Positions 1 to 13,200 are shown, numbered from the stretch's first letter. The stretch is 64,000 nt of DNA from Stichopus chloronotus (GCA_021234535.1 CM037839.1:24167196-24231195), one strand, 5' to 3'. Program-made: numbers and translations. Notes: generated from the letters alone by a model not told the origin.

Positions 1-3000
1 CCGGATTCCTGGGCCAGCTAGACGATCTTTTGTCATCCTTTGTTCTTAACTATGGAGCCGTATGGCAGCTCCAAGTTCAAAGGTGCAGCCACAGACATGG
101 TTCAACAGTCACATGTACAAGTCGACTGTCAAGTTGGTGATAAAAACAGTTAATCTTTTCTGTGTCCCCGAAAAGAATACTGGCCCCGAGCCAAGTTGTT
201 TTCTTACTGGACAGATCGGCAGTTATCGACTATATTTAGTGTGATCGTGTAGGTGTATAGAATGTGTATTCCAGGTGACGACCGACGAACTTCACTGAGA
301 GCAGTTGAAGACAAACTTACTTTCTATAAATGTCGAGAGGAGGGCGAATAGGCGGGGATATATGTAGAGATATAACTTTAGGACCGCTCGTACAGGTATA
401 AAGCTGTGGGAGGGACTTTATCCGCGAAGGATGACAAAAAACCACACAGAGCCTGCAGGGCTGGGTGCACGAGGATCGGGTTCGGTAGGCTACAAACACA
501 GTCACAGCTGAATCGGTGGGCAGGCAGGGGAATATGGCTCCAGTTAGGGTAAAAATTGTGGAAAATTGGGCAAATGACGGAAGGAGCCAAGGGAAAAAAT
601 GTGTCTTTTTGTTGGGCCATGGCTACCCTCGCTGAGCCATGGAAGTGACTTCCATGCAGTAGATATATTTATCCAAAAATTTATCCAAAAATTTTCTGGT
701 GCTCTCCTCGTCAACTCATGGTGAATAGAATAGAAGCTGAGGATTAAAATTTGGGCAACTTAGTCCAAAAATCGACATTTGGACAGAAACCAACCATGAT
801 CCCCACCAGAAATATTGACCCCGGATGCCTATGGCTGGTACCTCTCTTATATGGTATACACCGAGACTAACTATCAACCCATTTGAAATCGCTGCCACAA
901 CGAAATTCTCCCGATGCAAAAAAAAAAACCTTTTGCTAATATGACTTTATATTTGTTAACTAAAAATGACAACACCAATATATTGCACAGTCAAGATGGC
1001 CAGTGGTACCAATGAGTTTCTACGTGTTTCTAACGTGATACCATGATGAAAATGTAGAAATGCCGGTGTGGTGTAAACTTGAAAGATTACTTCCGTAAGC
1101 GCGTCACTTTTTTGCCACTTACTGCAAAATCTGAATTTAAGTTGCTTTTTCTGTCGACTATAGCGAATGTTTTTGTCGAAATGTTGGGCTCTTTGCATTT
1201 AAGCGTGTTTTTTCTGCTCATTCCGGAGGAAGACTCTCCATAGGCCTAATTATGTTACATATTTATCACGACGTAGCGGTCTATCCTCTTAAGGGTAAAT
1301 ATTGCGTTTGTGTTACGGAAAAAATCGTAGGCCTATTTTTGAAACTGATATATATGTGGACACAGAATCATAGATTATTCAAAGTAAGGCAAGAAATGTG
1401 ATTTGCAAGAAATCAGTTCGCACCGATAAAACTACAGTTAGGTTATTTGTTGCTCAATAATATTTTTTCCACCCAACTTTGAAAAATTCAAATGATACAT
1501 ACTCGGTGACTAATTTGCATAATGCCTTGAGGACAAGAGGCCATTGTTGATATTCATTGGTGAGACTGTACGGTTATACGATGATTAAAAGTTATATTCT
1601 TTGTGTGTCATCTTGATGCACTCTATAGGTGCAATATTTTCCATTTATGTTATCCTGAATTGACCCATATTTTAAGTCAAGCCTCCTGATGACTTTTACG
1701 ACCAGTAATTGTCGGCAACTTGCTTGATGACAGTATGGTTCTACAGTTAACTTGGTCTCATTTTCTCCATTACAATTGCTCTTGCATCTGGGGGAGACAT
1801 ATTATACTGCCTTTGTTTCATTATTGGTACTAAACGGCTAGCGTGCCAACGATGGGGTACACGTCTAATCTGGACCATAGCAAAAGTTCTATTTACAGAT
1901 AGAAGACCCTATATTTACTTTAAACATGTCATACTTCACAATTACGTACACCCCTGGGATGACTACATAAAAGCTAATCTGGAGCACAATAAAGAAAAAA
2001 AAAGAGGAATTGAGCAAAGTCCAAGATCCAAAGGCCACGGAAATAAACATAGCTTGAACTTCACTAAATTTAAGCAAAGGAATTATCCCTTATACCTAGA
2101 GAAAATAGCTCGTGATCATCCACAGACAGTAAATGGAAAATAAGTGTATTGATAAAAAGTAATATCTGTTGTTCCCGAGGTTACCGTATACCAACACGCT
2201 GAGGGAGTTGGGTTCGGGGGTTGAGTGTTAGACTGACTGAAGTCTCCCGGCGGTTCTTTGAAGACGCAAATATGATAATATATTTCATCTCTGGGAATGG
2301 AGGACCCCTCTATTCTCATTCCCTCCTCCGGGCAAGTAGAGTCATAAAACACTCAATCCTTGTATCTACCGATACATAGCTAGTCGGATGTTTTATCATG
2401 ATAATTCTGAAAAACACACATATTTTTGGATTTGTCCTTCTATTTATTTGATCATTTTCTTAATACAAGAAAATGAGCCTCTGAATTAACATCAATAAAC
2501 AAAGATTGAAATGTTTGCAAATGTACAGAAAATTTGAATAAATTTGTTGTCCTGTTTGTTTGGGAATCAACCTTCTCCCCTACCCATACAATCATGTCCA
2601 CATCCCGCTCTTTTTCCATCTTTTACAATTGATCTTTTAGAATCTGAGTATATTGCACTTTGTAGTAAACTTAGTTTAAATAAAAGGTAGGCTATCGGAC
2701 AAATGCGCGATCGCTTTTATCTTTTTTTTTCTGGCGGGGGGGGGGGGCGCAAGTTCTGTTTTTTATCAATTTTGTTGCTGTTTTTGTTTCAAATTTAAAA
2801 CAAGTGTCAAAGTTTTCACAACGGATTTGTAAAAAAAGGTTTCCGCACAGTCAGCCTGGGAGTCAATGGGAATTCTCCGTAAGCGGTTCCAAATATTTGC
2901 GTGTACACAGTTACGCCAACGCCAGCTGCATGGATGTTACGCAGTTGTAAGCAGACTCAAATTGATGAGCTACAAGGAAGAAGAAAGTACGTCGTTTGCA

Positions 3001-3840
3001 CGTAAAAAATTAGAGAAGTACATCCGAAAAGAGCCTTTTACCGGCATTGCAACTGTATACAGTACTTCTGTTACTGGAGCAAATAACACGGTTGAGGTCG
3101 CATAATGTGACTGTGCCTTTTGCAGTTATGATTGCTCCAAAGGTTTTCGCATTTTTCTTCTCGCGGTGCTTTTCTCAGTCTTAATATGTCCAACTCCTAA
3201 CTTATGATGATGCTTGGATGATATACTAGCAATTGTAAATATTACAACAGCAAAAACAGTTTGGTGAAAATGAAAATACAAAGACTTTGTAGGAAAGCGG
3301 TATCAGTATTATAAAAAAAATATATAAAATGAAAAACACTGTAAATGTACATTTATCCTTCCGATAGTTGGTTACACTTCAAAGACACGAGTTTCCGACA
3401 GTGATGAAAGTCATTGATAGAATACTTGGGTGGCCGAATATAGCAACATCTTCAATCAACGGTTCGAACTTCTACCCCGTCTTGGAAATTTTCACTTCTC
3501 CATCGTGATCAACAAGACCAAGATGGAGCGTGACGCAATCAGTTACCCTCCTCGACCTCAAACACTGTGACTCATCTTCTTCCCAACTTCTTTAACTCTG
3601 TGTTCCGAAGTGGTAACATGAGATTGCCGTTCCGTAACGATTTTCCTCCTAGGCCAAAACCACTGTCGCGATTCCCGGGATTTTTGCGTACTAGGACAAT
3701 ATTGCAGTTTCATTGCATCCTGAACGTCAAATGTATCGGTAGAGGTGCCGTTTAATCTCAACTGTGAATCTACGGATGTCCATGCCAAGTGAATCCCGGG
3801 AGAGTGACATTCCAGTTATTACATCCGTAGAGGCATTTGG
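1..3840. other. Intergenic, no gene recognised
   Basis: Only short open frames with no recognisable domain are present on either strand. There is an A run near 919 and a G run near 2737-2747. One small plus-strand frame at 2866-3105 (79 residues, basic, with a Lys/Arg-rich middle) resembles nothing I know and is not called as a gene. Confidence 0.5.
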
Positions 3841-3854
3841 ACATCAATTTTATA

Positions 3855-4826
3855 TTACTTTACTTTCAGTAGTCCAAAAAAGGTGTCCGATTTATCCCCG
3901 CTAACGATGCGATTGTCGAATATCATTTGAACAGAGATCTTTTGCTTCTTGTCAATGTAAACCAGTCCACCGGTGTAGCAAACCGCGCAACGGTCCTCCC
4001 GGGTTCCTTCACACGCACCTGTTTGGGTTGAGCGTCGACACTGGCTTAGGGGATTCTCAAAGTAACACTGCAGATGGGGCTGGTCGTCGACAAAAACTGT
4101 GTAACCATGGTAACGGTTCACATCCTTGAAAGTCACTTGACTGTAGATGTAGTAGAGACCACGTGAATGGACCGTTACTTTGCTCGCCGCTCCATCAAAG
4201 TTGTCCATTTTAAATTTGGCGTTGTCCACCCAATCGGCCGCGTGCCAAAAATCGACGTATCGGTCAACGGGGTAATTAGTACCGTGAACGCTCCCCGCGT
4301 GAAAATGAGCAAATCCGACCGGTGTCCTCCTCTGGCTGTTCTTCGCTCTCTTGATCCTCGTGTGATCTTCGGTGTCATCTGACCGAAGGAGTGTCATCAG
4401 GACCTCTTCTGTGGTGTTGCATTTCTCCTCTCTGGGAACTGGCTCCGATGACGTCTCCTGCTGCTGGTCATCTTCGTATTGCTTGATCAGCATTTCGATG
4501 GACGATATGAGACCGTTCCCCGTCTCTTCCATGTTGTTCACTGTTTGATAATTCTGGCAACCTTGTTCTCTCTCTGCTGTGCCGTTCAACTTGGATTTGT
4601 TGCAAGAATTCCTCAACGTATCGACTTCAGAGCTCAGAGAGAGGTAAAGCAGACAAATCGCCAATGTAAGACATACGTTGTAAGCCACGAGTATCGTGGT
4701 ACACCAAGAGAACAATCTTGGTTTCCCCAATGTTACACCTACGTCCGTCATTGGAGTGTACCTAGGATAAGACGGCAACGATTCAACGCCTTGATTCACT
4801 TCCATCGATTTCATCATGACTAACAA
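3855..4826 (-). CDS. TNF superfamily ligand, EDA/Eiger-like, single exon
   Basis: This is a type II membrane cytokine of 323 residues. Residues 1-37 are cytoplasmic, a hydrophobic anchor lies at about 39-63, and a stalk follows. A furin-type site RIKR at 157-160 would release the ectodomain. The TNF homology domain occupies about 169-323: it opens with VGFAHFHAG, has the core strand GLYYIYSQVTF at 223-233, and ends with TFFGLLKVK. The segment HLQC plus CYTGGLVYIDKKQKISVQM resembles ectodysplasin and Drosophila Eiger more than TNF-alpha. Extra cysteines at 254, 263, 272, 280 and 283 probably bridge loops. By family knowledge it should trimerise and signal through a TNF receptor. The frame is open throughout with no intron, which is unusual, since vertebrate EDA is split. 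Met4, Met5 or Met8 could also be the start. No collagen repeat is seen, unlike EDA. Confidence 0.9.
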   Translation of the reverse strand: MLVMMKSMEVNQGVESLPSYPRYTPMTDVGVTLGKPRLFSWCTTILVAYNVCLTLAICLLYLSLSSEVDTLRNSCNKSKLNGTAEREQGCQNYQTVNNMEETGNGLISSIEMLIKQYEDDQQQETSSEPVPREEKCNTTEEVLMTLLRSDDTEDHTRIKRAKNSQRRTPVGFAHFHAGSVHGTNYPVDRYVDFWHAADWVDNAKFKMDNFDGAASKVTVHSRGLYYIYSQVTFKDVNRYHGYTVFVDDQPHLQCYFENPLSQCRRSTQTGACEGTREDRCAVCYTGGLVYIDKKQKISVQMIFDNRIVSGDKSDTFFGLLKVK

Positions 4827-4922
4827 GTTTCAGAAAAGTGAAACGCAAATCAAAACCTATGATGAGCTTAAACGATTCAAATGACAAATCGCAAATGCTT
4901 TTTACATCTTAGAAACTTTTTA

Positions 4923-4989
4923 ACTGATGCGCTTGGTAGTTCACTCAGTCGTGCAATAAAAAAGGCTGTGGGGTTCCCCGGGATTTTCC
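4923..4989 (-). promoter_or_regulatory. Putative TNF gene promoter with two abutting NF-kB sites
   Basis: Upstream of the TNF ligand start (read on the minus strand) two decamers lie back to back: GGGGTTCCCC at 4970-4979 and GGGATTTTCC at 4980-4989 (plus-strand spelling). Both fit the NF-kB consensus GGGRNWYYCC. An AT-rich box follows at 4955-4963, and an initiator-like TCAGTT lies at 4923-4928, about 31 bp further on. ATG is about 145-160 bp downstream of the kB pair. TNF genes in other animals are NF-kB targets, so the arrangement makes sense. Actual use is inference. Confidence 0.5.
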
Positions 4990-5162
4990 AAGGTTGTTGC
5001 ATTCTATTTTTTCACTGTTTGCTTTTGACGCTTTGTTAGCTTCCCTGGGAAACCACTTCAAACTTTGCATCGTTGCTTAAAATACATAACCTAATGATCC
5101 CATTTTGTTGGAAGAAATACTTGAGGTATATTAATGAGCACAGGTCCAGCCCCTTTGCGTCA

Positions 5163-5438
5163 CTAGCATAATACGTCTATTTGTTCAATGTGTCGTATTA
5201 TCGTAAGTTCGAGATCATGAGTGGGTTTGCGGCGAGGGAGATCACTTGAAACCAATTCCATCAATCTTTGGATGAAAGAATTAGAATTTTCACCTTCACC
5301 CAAAGTAATACGTAACACGTTTTTCTTGGTATAATGTCCAAATTGTGCAGGCTGAGTGTCTTCAATCCAGACCTTTGTCCACGGATCCAAGTTATCAAAT
5401 TCATTTTTAAAGTTTGTCAAAGCTATGCCTGATACCAT
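5163..5438 (-). other. Possible coding fragment, unrecognised
   Basis: An open frame of 91 residues has protein-like composition (for example PWTKVWIEDTQPAQFGHY and IQRLMELVSSDLPRR) and no low complexity. It ends at a stop just left of 5166. I do not recognise the family. It could be an exon of an unseen gene or a transposon remnant. It lies about 340 bp upstream of the TNF gene on the same strand, and no link between them is evident. Confidence 0.2.
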
Positions 5439-5439
5439 G

Positions 5440-7150
5440 ATGTGTCTATATTGTTCTTTGCCCTCTCCACAGTCAAAGGAGGAACTTCTTTCTCTTTGTG
5501 TTTCTGGTCATATCATTACGCGGGACTTATCAAGGTGGCAGTTAGGCTCGAGTGGTTTTATTGACTTCGTCCAAGTGTTGACACGTATTTGATTTATAGA
5601 GGCTCTGGGTGATCCAATGGTCTTGCCTAAACTGGAAATCCGCTGATAGTTACCTGTCTCACTCTTTCAAAGAAAACATAAAAGTGGAACAAGCGGATTC
5701 TGCGAGATCCTGTTACACTGCATTGAGTGATTGTTCCTCGGTAATAAGCATGACATAAAATTGCACTGTATATAGTGCATTTATGAAGACAAGTAAATAT
5801 TAGAATGCTAAAGTAAGCGCCACAGGTTTGACCTCTCCATTGGTTGCACTTATTTAGAGGCAGGATTATATCATAAGCACGCTCTTAGGAGGGGGGCAGG
5901 CTAGTATTGCCAGACACACAAGTTATAATATGTCATCGTTTTTTTTTTCTTTTTCTGTCTCATCGATGAAATCAGAAGCTATCACGACTCATTTAAAATG
6001 TTCAAGCAGTAGTAGCTGCATGTGGCATGATCACTAACAGCATGCCTAAAGTTTTTTGGTATCACAAACGCCTGGGAAGTGCAATTTAGCTGGCATTCGG
6101 AAGGCATTTTGAGTTAAAATTTGCCTGTACTCTTCGTGCCGACAAATGATGGAGCTATGTGTCGTTCTTTCCACAGGCTTTGTCCCCCCTCCTTGACAAA
6201 TTTCTGGCTGCGCCCCAGATGATAGTGAACAGGATAATAAGTTATAGAATAAGTAATGAAGTAACGATAGTCCCTGTGTTCACATATGATATCGCCCTCT
6301 AGTTCAGCGTCCCAGGGGATCGCTCTGGTTTTCCTCGATCAGATGATGCTCACGTTTCCATGTGATGACGGGCTAGTTGCTGACGAGCTCGTGATCAGAC
6401 TGCCCTCTATCATGTTTGTTTGCAAAATATCGAGCGGTAATGAGAGCCTGAGTAAAGAAGTACTTGTCCGGTCGCCTAACTGTGTCGCCAAGTAATTGTT
6501 CTGTTGTATATTACAGGCCTTCGTAGCATTATATATATGTACTATACACCATGTAAATACACATAGTGTATAGCATATGCAACGCTTCGAACACTGGTGT
6601 TCTGCACCGCGACGGCACTCTAGTACATTGACTAAATCAGGTGTAAATTCTTTCTCTGAGATCGAATGTCAACGTAGACTCACTTTATTTTCATTGCAAG
6701 CATAGAAGAAAAACTCGTCCTTGGTACAAACATCAATGTAGGTCTCAGCAAACCCCCCGTCTCCATCCATGTCTATTTAAACAGACCGCAACGGTACACC
6801 GCAAGGGGTACCAACATAATGTATACATACTTTGTCATATTTTTATTTATTTTTACAATTCTCACACATAATTTTTTTCTAGGTCAAAACCATATAGTTC
6901 TTATTTTCTCAAAGTCTTCGCACTCCACTTTTTGATGGCTTTAGATATATTGGACAGGTCCAACAGCTGGTTTTCCACTGTGGTTTGGGATAACGACCAT
7001 CAACCAGAGGACCCAAGACCCATGACCAGAGGAAAAACCCGGCTGTTCTGCTTATATTTGCATAATTGGGAGCTATGGGATGAAGGATGTCTGTGTCTTT
7101 GAATGGCATAGAAAGGACAAGACTGGTGAGACATATTTTGAGACAAATGA
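5440..7150. other. Intergenic, no gene recognised
   Basis: No frame with recognisable protein similarity was found. There is a T run at 5939-5948 and short AT-rich stretches. Nothing else is supported. Confidence 0.5.
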
Positions 7151-7159
7151 AATTTAATG

Positions 7160-9741
7160 ATTGACAGGTGGAGATCGCCGGGGTCTGGTGAATAAAGACA
7201 TATATTGTGAAAAGTCTATGAAAGGAGAACTCGGGGACGCGTATCCAGGGTTTCTAACCGGCAAACTGAGGCTGGCCTGGGGGCATGTAGTGGCAGAACT
7301 ATCTACGCGGAGCGCCACCATCGGTTGGCGGGGAGAGTACAAGAAAATTTTAGGCTTTTCAAACCTCCCAGATGGCCGGAAATAGAAGTTCCCTGCCGTC
7401 CTAAGCTGCCACATACCCAGCCTTGTAATAGGAATATCATGACTGCAATTCCTCAATTCATGTACAAAAAAATTCAATGTATGAAAAATGGTATGCTAAT
7501 ACATAGTCAAGTGGGGTTGAATCATAATGAATTACGCACCCTCTCTTATTTTCTTTGAGTACTTTGCAAATATTGAGGGGCTGATCAGCACACAGGCCTG
7601 GATTTTTTGTGGGGGATGGGTTTTTGCTCCAATGTGGCTGTTACAAATTACCGAGTCGGATTACTGTCTACCAGGAAGACCACAATGAGTCAGCGCATAG
7701 CGTTCAAGAAAATTTTGGGTTTTGCAATTTCCCCAGATAGTCAAAATGGTGTATCCCGTTTGTTCTAGGCTACATGTACCCACCCTTAAAAGAGGTATAT
7801 CGTGTCTACAATTTGAGAAACAATCTATACGAAAGGGTAATACAGCGAAACCTCTCACCGAGAGTGGTTCAAAATTTTCAGCTAAATATCAAAAAATAAA
7901 AAGAGTTTACGTTGGTTCGGTTTGGCAGAAGATGAACATGAATAGTAAGTAAACAGAAATTAGCATAGGACCGACAGGGTGTAATGATTTTTGGCATCTT
8001 TTGCTTTTATGAGTCATGGGTATGAGATATAAAGTGCATAGTCCAGGGTTTTCATCAGGGGTGGGGACCTGGCCAGAGGGCAAAAGACTTTTGTGCGCAC
8101 TTCGGCCAGAACTACATATGCGGAGCGTCACATCGGTTGGCGCGGATTGCTCCAGAAAATTTTGCGCTTTATACCTTTCTAACGATAACAGGTAATTTTC
8201 CTTTTGATGAATTTTCAGCTAGTAGACTACCTTAAACAAATTCTGGTGCAATATTTTGCATCTATTGCAGTCATTTTTCCTGAGAAATTATGGTTCCAGA
8301 AAAGTTATTTCAACAATCTTTACTCTCATCGAATACAGTTGTTTATTAGTTTGCCACAATCATGGTGTCATGTCATGATTGCATGACAAAGTAGAACTCG
8401 TTCTTGTATCGATAACTTGAAAATGATAGCCATGTTGAAGAGAAAAAGATGCCACACAATAGTTTTTGACAGACTGGGAAAGCATGAGAAGAGTGATTTT
8501 TCGTCTAGATCCGAGAGAGGGTTGTAAGGTAAGAGGTGCACCCAACCCACTTTTGAAAAAAATTTCACCTACAAGGTAAACTTAGATGTAATCTAATGCA
8601 ATACTTGGCTTCTTTTGAAGTCATAAAATGCCCATGATTTAGATAATATGAAAAATTCCACTGGGTATGTCAGATCTTCTGACTATGCTCACTCCTAAAC
8701 TTTCATATGAAAAATTCAAATGGACTTATAGATTTTATTGAGACTTTTTTCAATTACCAGGTATCTAGTTCGCAATCTGATGCAATATTTGGCATATTTT
8801 TACGTCATGAAATGAAAACACTGACCTATGAAAAATTCTAACTGGTATTTCAGATTTTCCGATTATCGTCGCTCTGAGGTTTCTTCTTTTTTTTGGGGGG
8901 GGGGGGCGGAACCTCCCATGTTTGCGTCGACCCTGGGTGTATATCTGCAATTCATACAAATATATGACAGAATTTGGACCTCAGTTCTCCCTTTTCGGGT
9001 AATTTAAAATTTTATTGGTGTATTTATGGGGAGGGAATGCCACAATTCTTTTTGTTCACCTTGAGCGTGCAAAGAACATTTCCCGTTTTTCGCACCGAAT
9101 ATTGCCCTGTCTAGAATTTCTCAATTCGGACTTATAATATTCTATAAATTAACGTTTAAGGAAATGTAAACTTAGAAGAAAGCAATTACAAAATCAGTTA
9201 AATAAGACTACCATACAAACTTAAAATTCGTTAACTTGATAATTGCCATTCTGCAGTTACTCCATGTAAAGTTCCGGGGGGAGGGAATTGGGGTAACGTC
9301 CTTCATTAATTTCGACCTGCTTCGAAAGAAGCAAAGAGTACATGATCAGCGGATGTATCCCTCGTAACTTAATCTCGACTGGCAAGGTAAGTCAGTCAAC
9401 CCATTACTTTCTTTTTTCCTTTAACATAGCACAACAAAGATAACGCTGCCCGCGGAGCCCGCGGAAAATGTTGGCATTTTGGGATGTGTAGATGAGTCTA
9501 GCGTTGGGTACATGAACATTTAAATTCGTCACGGAGTTCCTTTATGAGCATTTATCAGCCCAGCGATTAAATCAGAGTCACTTACCAAAACTGTGGGGCG
9601 ATATTTGTTGCAATGTCCTACCATTCAAAAAGTGAGCCAAAACATTTTTCTTTTGCGATATGTGGGGACATTTGATATTACGTCCTCCACTTATAGTATA
9701 TGGGGGGACGCGTCCCCTTGTCCTCCTGAGGATTGACGCCC
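7160..9741. repeat. Composite of dispersed hAT-like repeat fragments
   Basis: Three stretches (about 7290-7400, 7675-7760 and 8105-8170) repeat one core: GGAGCG, then CATCGGTTGGCG, then a CAAGAAAATTTTRGG-like block. The same core is found reversed inside the bounded element at 25382-26013 and again near 55700 and 63440. Around 8190, 8580 and 8760 a further segment with GCAATATTTGGC recurs about every 180 bp. The right end, TGACGCCCATG near 9734-9744, matches the terminal repeat of the element ending at 56743. No intact element boundary pair is visible, so this looks like nested or broken copies. Confidence 0.6.
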
Positions 9742-9965
9742 ATGCATTCAACCTCTGGTCTTCTTAAAAAGCCATTTATTCTTTCCCACGAAACTACGAT
9801 GACTACAGGCCTCTCTTTAAAAACTGTGCAAAGCTTCACCAAATTAGGCCTAACGACACACCAGATAGTGTATCGCCTACTCTTGGGTAAACTGGTGGTA
9901 TAGATACAGAGCAGTCCTACAGTGCATTTCGCTCTCCGCAACGAATGCCGATATATGAACACATA

Positions 9966-10197
9966 GACTTGGCCAGTCTCTCGTGGTCTCAACTTTCGTA
10001 CATGTTGGGGTTCGTAGCGATCTGTGGCAGATTGCACGGTAAGTTATTTCGTGGAACAATGAAACCTACTGGAAGCCGATAGAGGGCGTGTTGCAATTCA
10101 CAACAGAGCAATCTGCCACAGATCGCCACGAACCCAAACATGTGCGACGAACACAAACATATACGTAAGGGGAAACCACGAGAGACTTGGCCAAGTC
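9966..10197. repeat. Foldback (inverted repeat) with arms of about 70-85 bp
   Basis: The left arm starts GACTTGGCCAGTCTCTCGTGG (about 9966-9986) and ends at GATCTGTGGCAGATTGC (10018-10034). The right arm, from about 10111 to 10197, is its reverse complement: GCAATCTGCCACAGATCG, then CCACGAGAGACTTGGCC. The right arm holds an extra internal segment of about 17 bp. The spacer is about 76 bp. This is typical of a foldback MITE, and no coding capacity is visible. Confidence 0.75.
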
Positions 10198-10238
10198 TAA
10201 CGTACACACTGACTGTGCCATTGCCCTTCAACAAACAA

Positions 10239-10281
10239 GTTATCAGATCTCACGAGCCCTTACCGACAGGGATCTGATAAC
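10239..10281. repeat. Short hairpin next to the foldback
   Basis: GTTATCAGATC at 10239-10249 and its exact reverse complement GATCTGATAAC at 10271-10281 are separated by 21 bp. It may be the end of a second small element abutting the foldback. Confidence 0.5.
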
Positions 10282-10289
10282 GAGCGCGT

Positions 10290-13200
10290 GATCTTATGAC
10301 TTGACGGACTGTGATCATTATCAGTGGGAGCTTGATGAAGACCACGGGGTGGTCCCGTTGGATTTTTTATTACAGTTTGGATGAAATAAATTGTGTCGCT
10401 TTTGGGCCGATTTCCAAGACTTCGGGGTGAATCAATTCCAAGTGCCTGCAAAATCAGTACAAATACGAGTACTGATATATGTTGCATACGTCACGTTTCT
10501 TTCAGTATACGTAATACATATCGAAGCTCATCACGAAAAATACAAGCAACAACGAAATAAGACATTTGTAAAACAAAAAGTGTAAGAGAAAGAAAAGTCT
10601 TTTCTGTGTTGCTAATAACAATGGTTATTGTTTAATTTCGTGAGGCAGATATATGTGGAGCCACTCGGTCGGTGTGTTGAGTAACGTAATCTTTAAGATT
10701 TGATATTTTAAATTGGTCAATGCCGTCTGGAAGGTTTAATAATCATCTACGATATTGCCCTACTAACTTACGATGCTTACGTTGAACCACTTATGTGTGA
10801 ACTCTGGTACTATGATTAACACTAGGCCTTGAGAAGTTAGTCCTGAGTTTTCAAAGATTCTCCTATCAGTCATCGTTACCCTAACTATAAACTGTGTACG
10901 TATACCATACCCGACAAGCTGTGTGCATCACACACTTGCAAAATAATGCACTTTGTTAAGGTATAAGGACAACAGGAGTCTTGTGCTTAGGTTGTTCACC
11001 GTGATGTAGAATGGCGGGCATGGAAAAACCACGGTGATATGTAAGTCGTTTCACAGCATGTACGATTCAATTCTATACACATTCATGCTGCTGCTAGAGA
11101 ATTCAGACATCATGGGTCACACTTTCTAATAAAGATCCTCGTTTGATGCTATATTTGCTGTTTGATATATATATATGTGCTACGAAGCACAAGTCCAGAT
11201 AATAAAATGAAACAATACACCACTGATTTGATGAAAAACATCACATGCCGTTACTCGTACATTAAAATGGGAATCGCTTCAACCTCACTCTTCTTTTGTC
11301 CCACTGAGGTTCAATTGTTGCAAATTTTCATTGCCTTAGGTCAGTTTTATCACCTCATGCTGTGATAATCCACAATTGGTCAATTAAATATCGTTCTCCT
11401 AAAGTAATTCAGGTGCCTCAATCCAATGTCTAGGCTTTCTTGAGCTGCCTGGCAAGGGGTATTAGGTGTCATGTCCATAGGTGATACATGTGTACTTGGG
11501 CATTAAAGAGGGTTTGTTGACCACTTAAGCAACGTCATGAATACATTTACATTGTACACAAAGATAAATACTACATGTTTCGAAAGGTCAACTTCCATCG
11601 TCAGGTTGTTGACAAGACTAAACAAGGAGAGGTGAACGACTACCAATTGGTGAGTCAAGGACAACATATTTAGAAGTATCATTCAGTTGAATAGAGAACA
11701 TAATGGGGATTCCAGTTGTCTGTTGTTGTTTTTCATACCACAATATATATACCACAATGGAACCCCCAGCTAAAAGTGAAAAATGCCTTGCACATTACAG
11801 ACATAACATCCCTTCCAAAATACTCATTTTGCTAATCAAAGTGCCATATTGTAAAGCTGCGTGCAGAAACATCACTAACATCATCAATTGATTCACAAGA
11901 TTATAACAAACTAAAGAAACATAATAGTTTCTGCACCTGCCAGCAGGAGCATACATCCTACTTGAACTGGTAAACGGTAGCTGGCAGTCATCCAAAGTCG
12001 GGTCGACGTCACAGACGTCAATAGCTGATAGACTACATACGCCCCTTGGAACCACCCTTCAAGCTACGGCACATACCGTGCACAGGTTTCACAAACATGA
12101 GAGATGCCAAAAACACCAGGAATTCAAGACCATAAGTATATCTCCCATTCTCCACCAACTGGTCGACTGCTAACAAATCACAAAGCATAGAACAACAGCA
12201 AGGAATTATATATTTAGCCTTATGAACACTGAGAACCCCGGCGATCCCCAACAATTACTTTTAGCTTCTGACTTGTAGCTCTAATGCTGCCATGAGAACA
12301 AGTTCTATGACACCAGCACCGTCAGTCCAAGCACAGACACCTTGCCAAACTTCGACTGAGCAAGACAGAGATAACGACAGAAGAGAAGCCTATCAATCAA
12401 GAAATAATCCCACCTACCTCCACCCCTCCCCTTTAGCAAGCACGATCAGATCGATCTATACATCAATTAATCTATTAATCTATATATTAATAACTACTTG
12501 TGTAACATCTACCAAAGATAATATACTTAATGAAAGATACGACACTTCTTTGGTTTACTGTAGCATGTGATACTCAGACTGGCAATAGCTATAGGTCAAC
12601 GGCTCTGTTAGCACTTAGAGACCACGTAGGACTAGGATAAGGTCTTTAGGAACGTAACAGTAAAACTGGAGCACGTCAGTCAGTTGGGGGAGAAGCGTGC
12701 TGTATGAATCAGGGCAACTACAATGTAGGCTATGCATCAGTACAGACTGGACAGTATTTCTCCTCCTTACGTTCAAGTTTCATGTTATGTTGCCTTAGCA
12801 TACTTGCCTTTGTCACATTTTTGACCGGATGACAAACATCCAACCTCCCAAACAAAAGAGGGTATTACCATGTCACGGTCCTTGTCTAAAATCTTAGTTT
12901 CCTTTAGCATTTGCCCTACCAACCAACAGCAGACGCTCCTCCATGCATGTTGCATGAAGAGACAAATCTTTCCTCAATTACACTATCTTTGCCCTCAGAT
13001 AGCGCGAAGAGTTCTGGAAATCTTTGGACCCGCACTTGCAACAGTTGTGCACTTTCACACAGGGTCCATTATGAAACCAATCAAGATATTGCAGGGTAAC
13101 TGTACTTGTTTATTTGCTTCGTTGTTTTGTCGTCTCAGAAACGCAAATTAATTATCTTGCGTATGGCACCGAGGACTATGTATTTTATTAAGCGAAACTG

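Noticed and set aside
4479..4823. A 114-residue plus-strand frame opposite the TNF gene
   Set aside because: It is a shadow of the TNF ligand coding sequence on the other strand.
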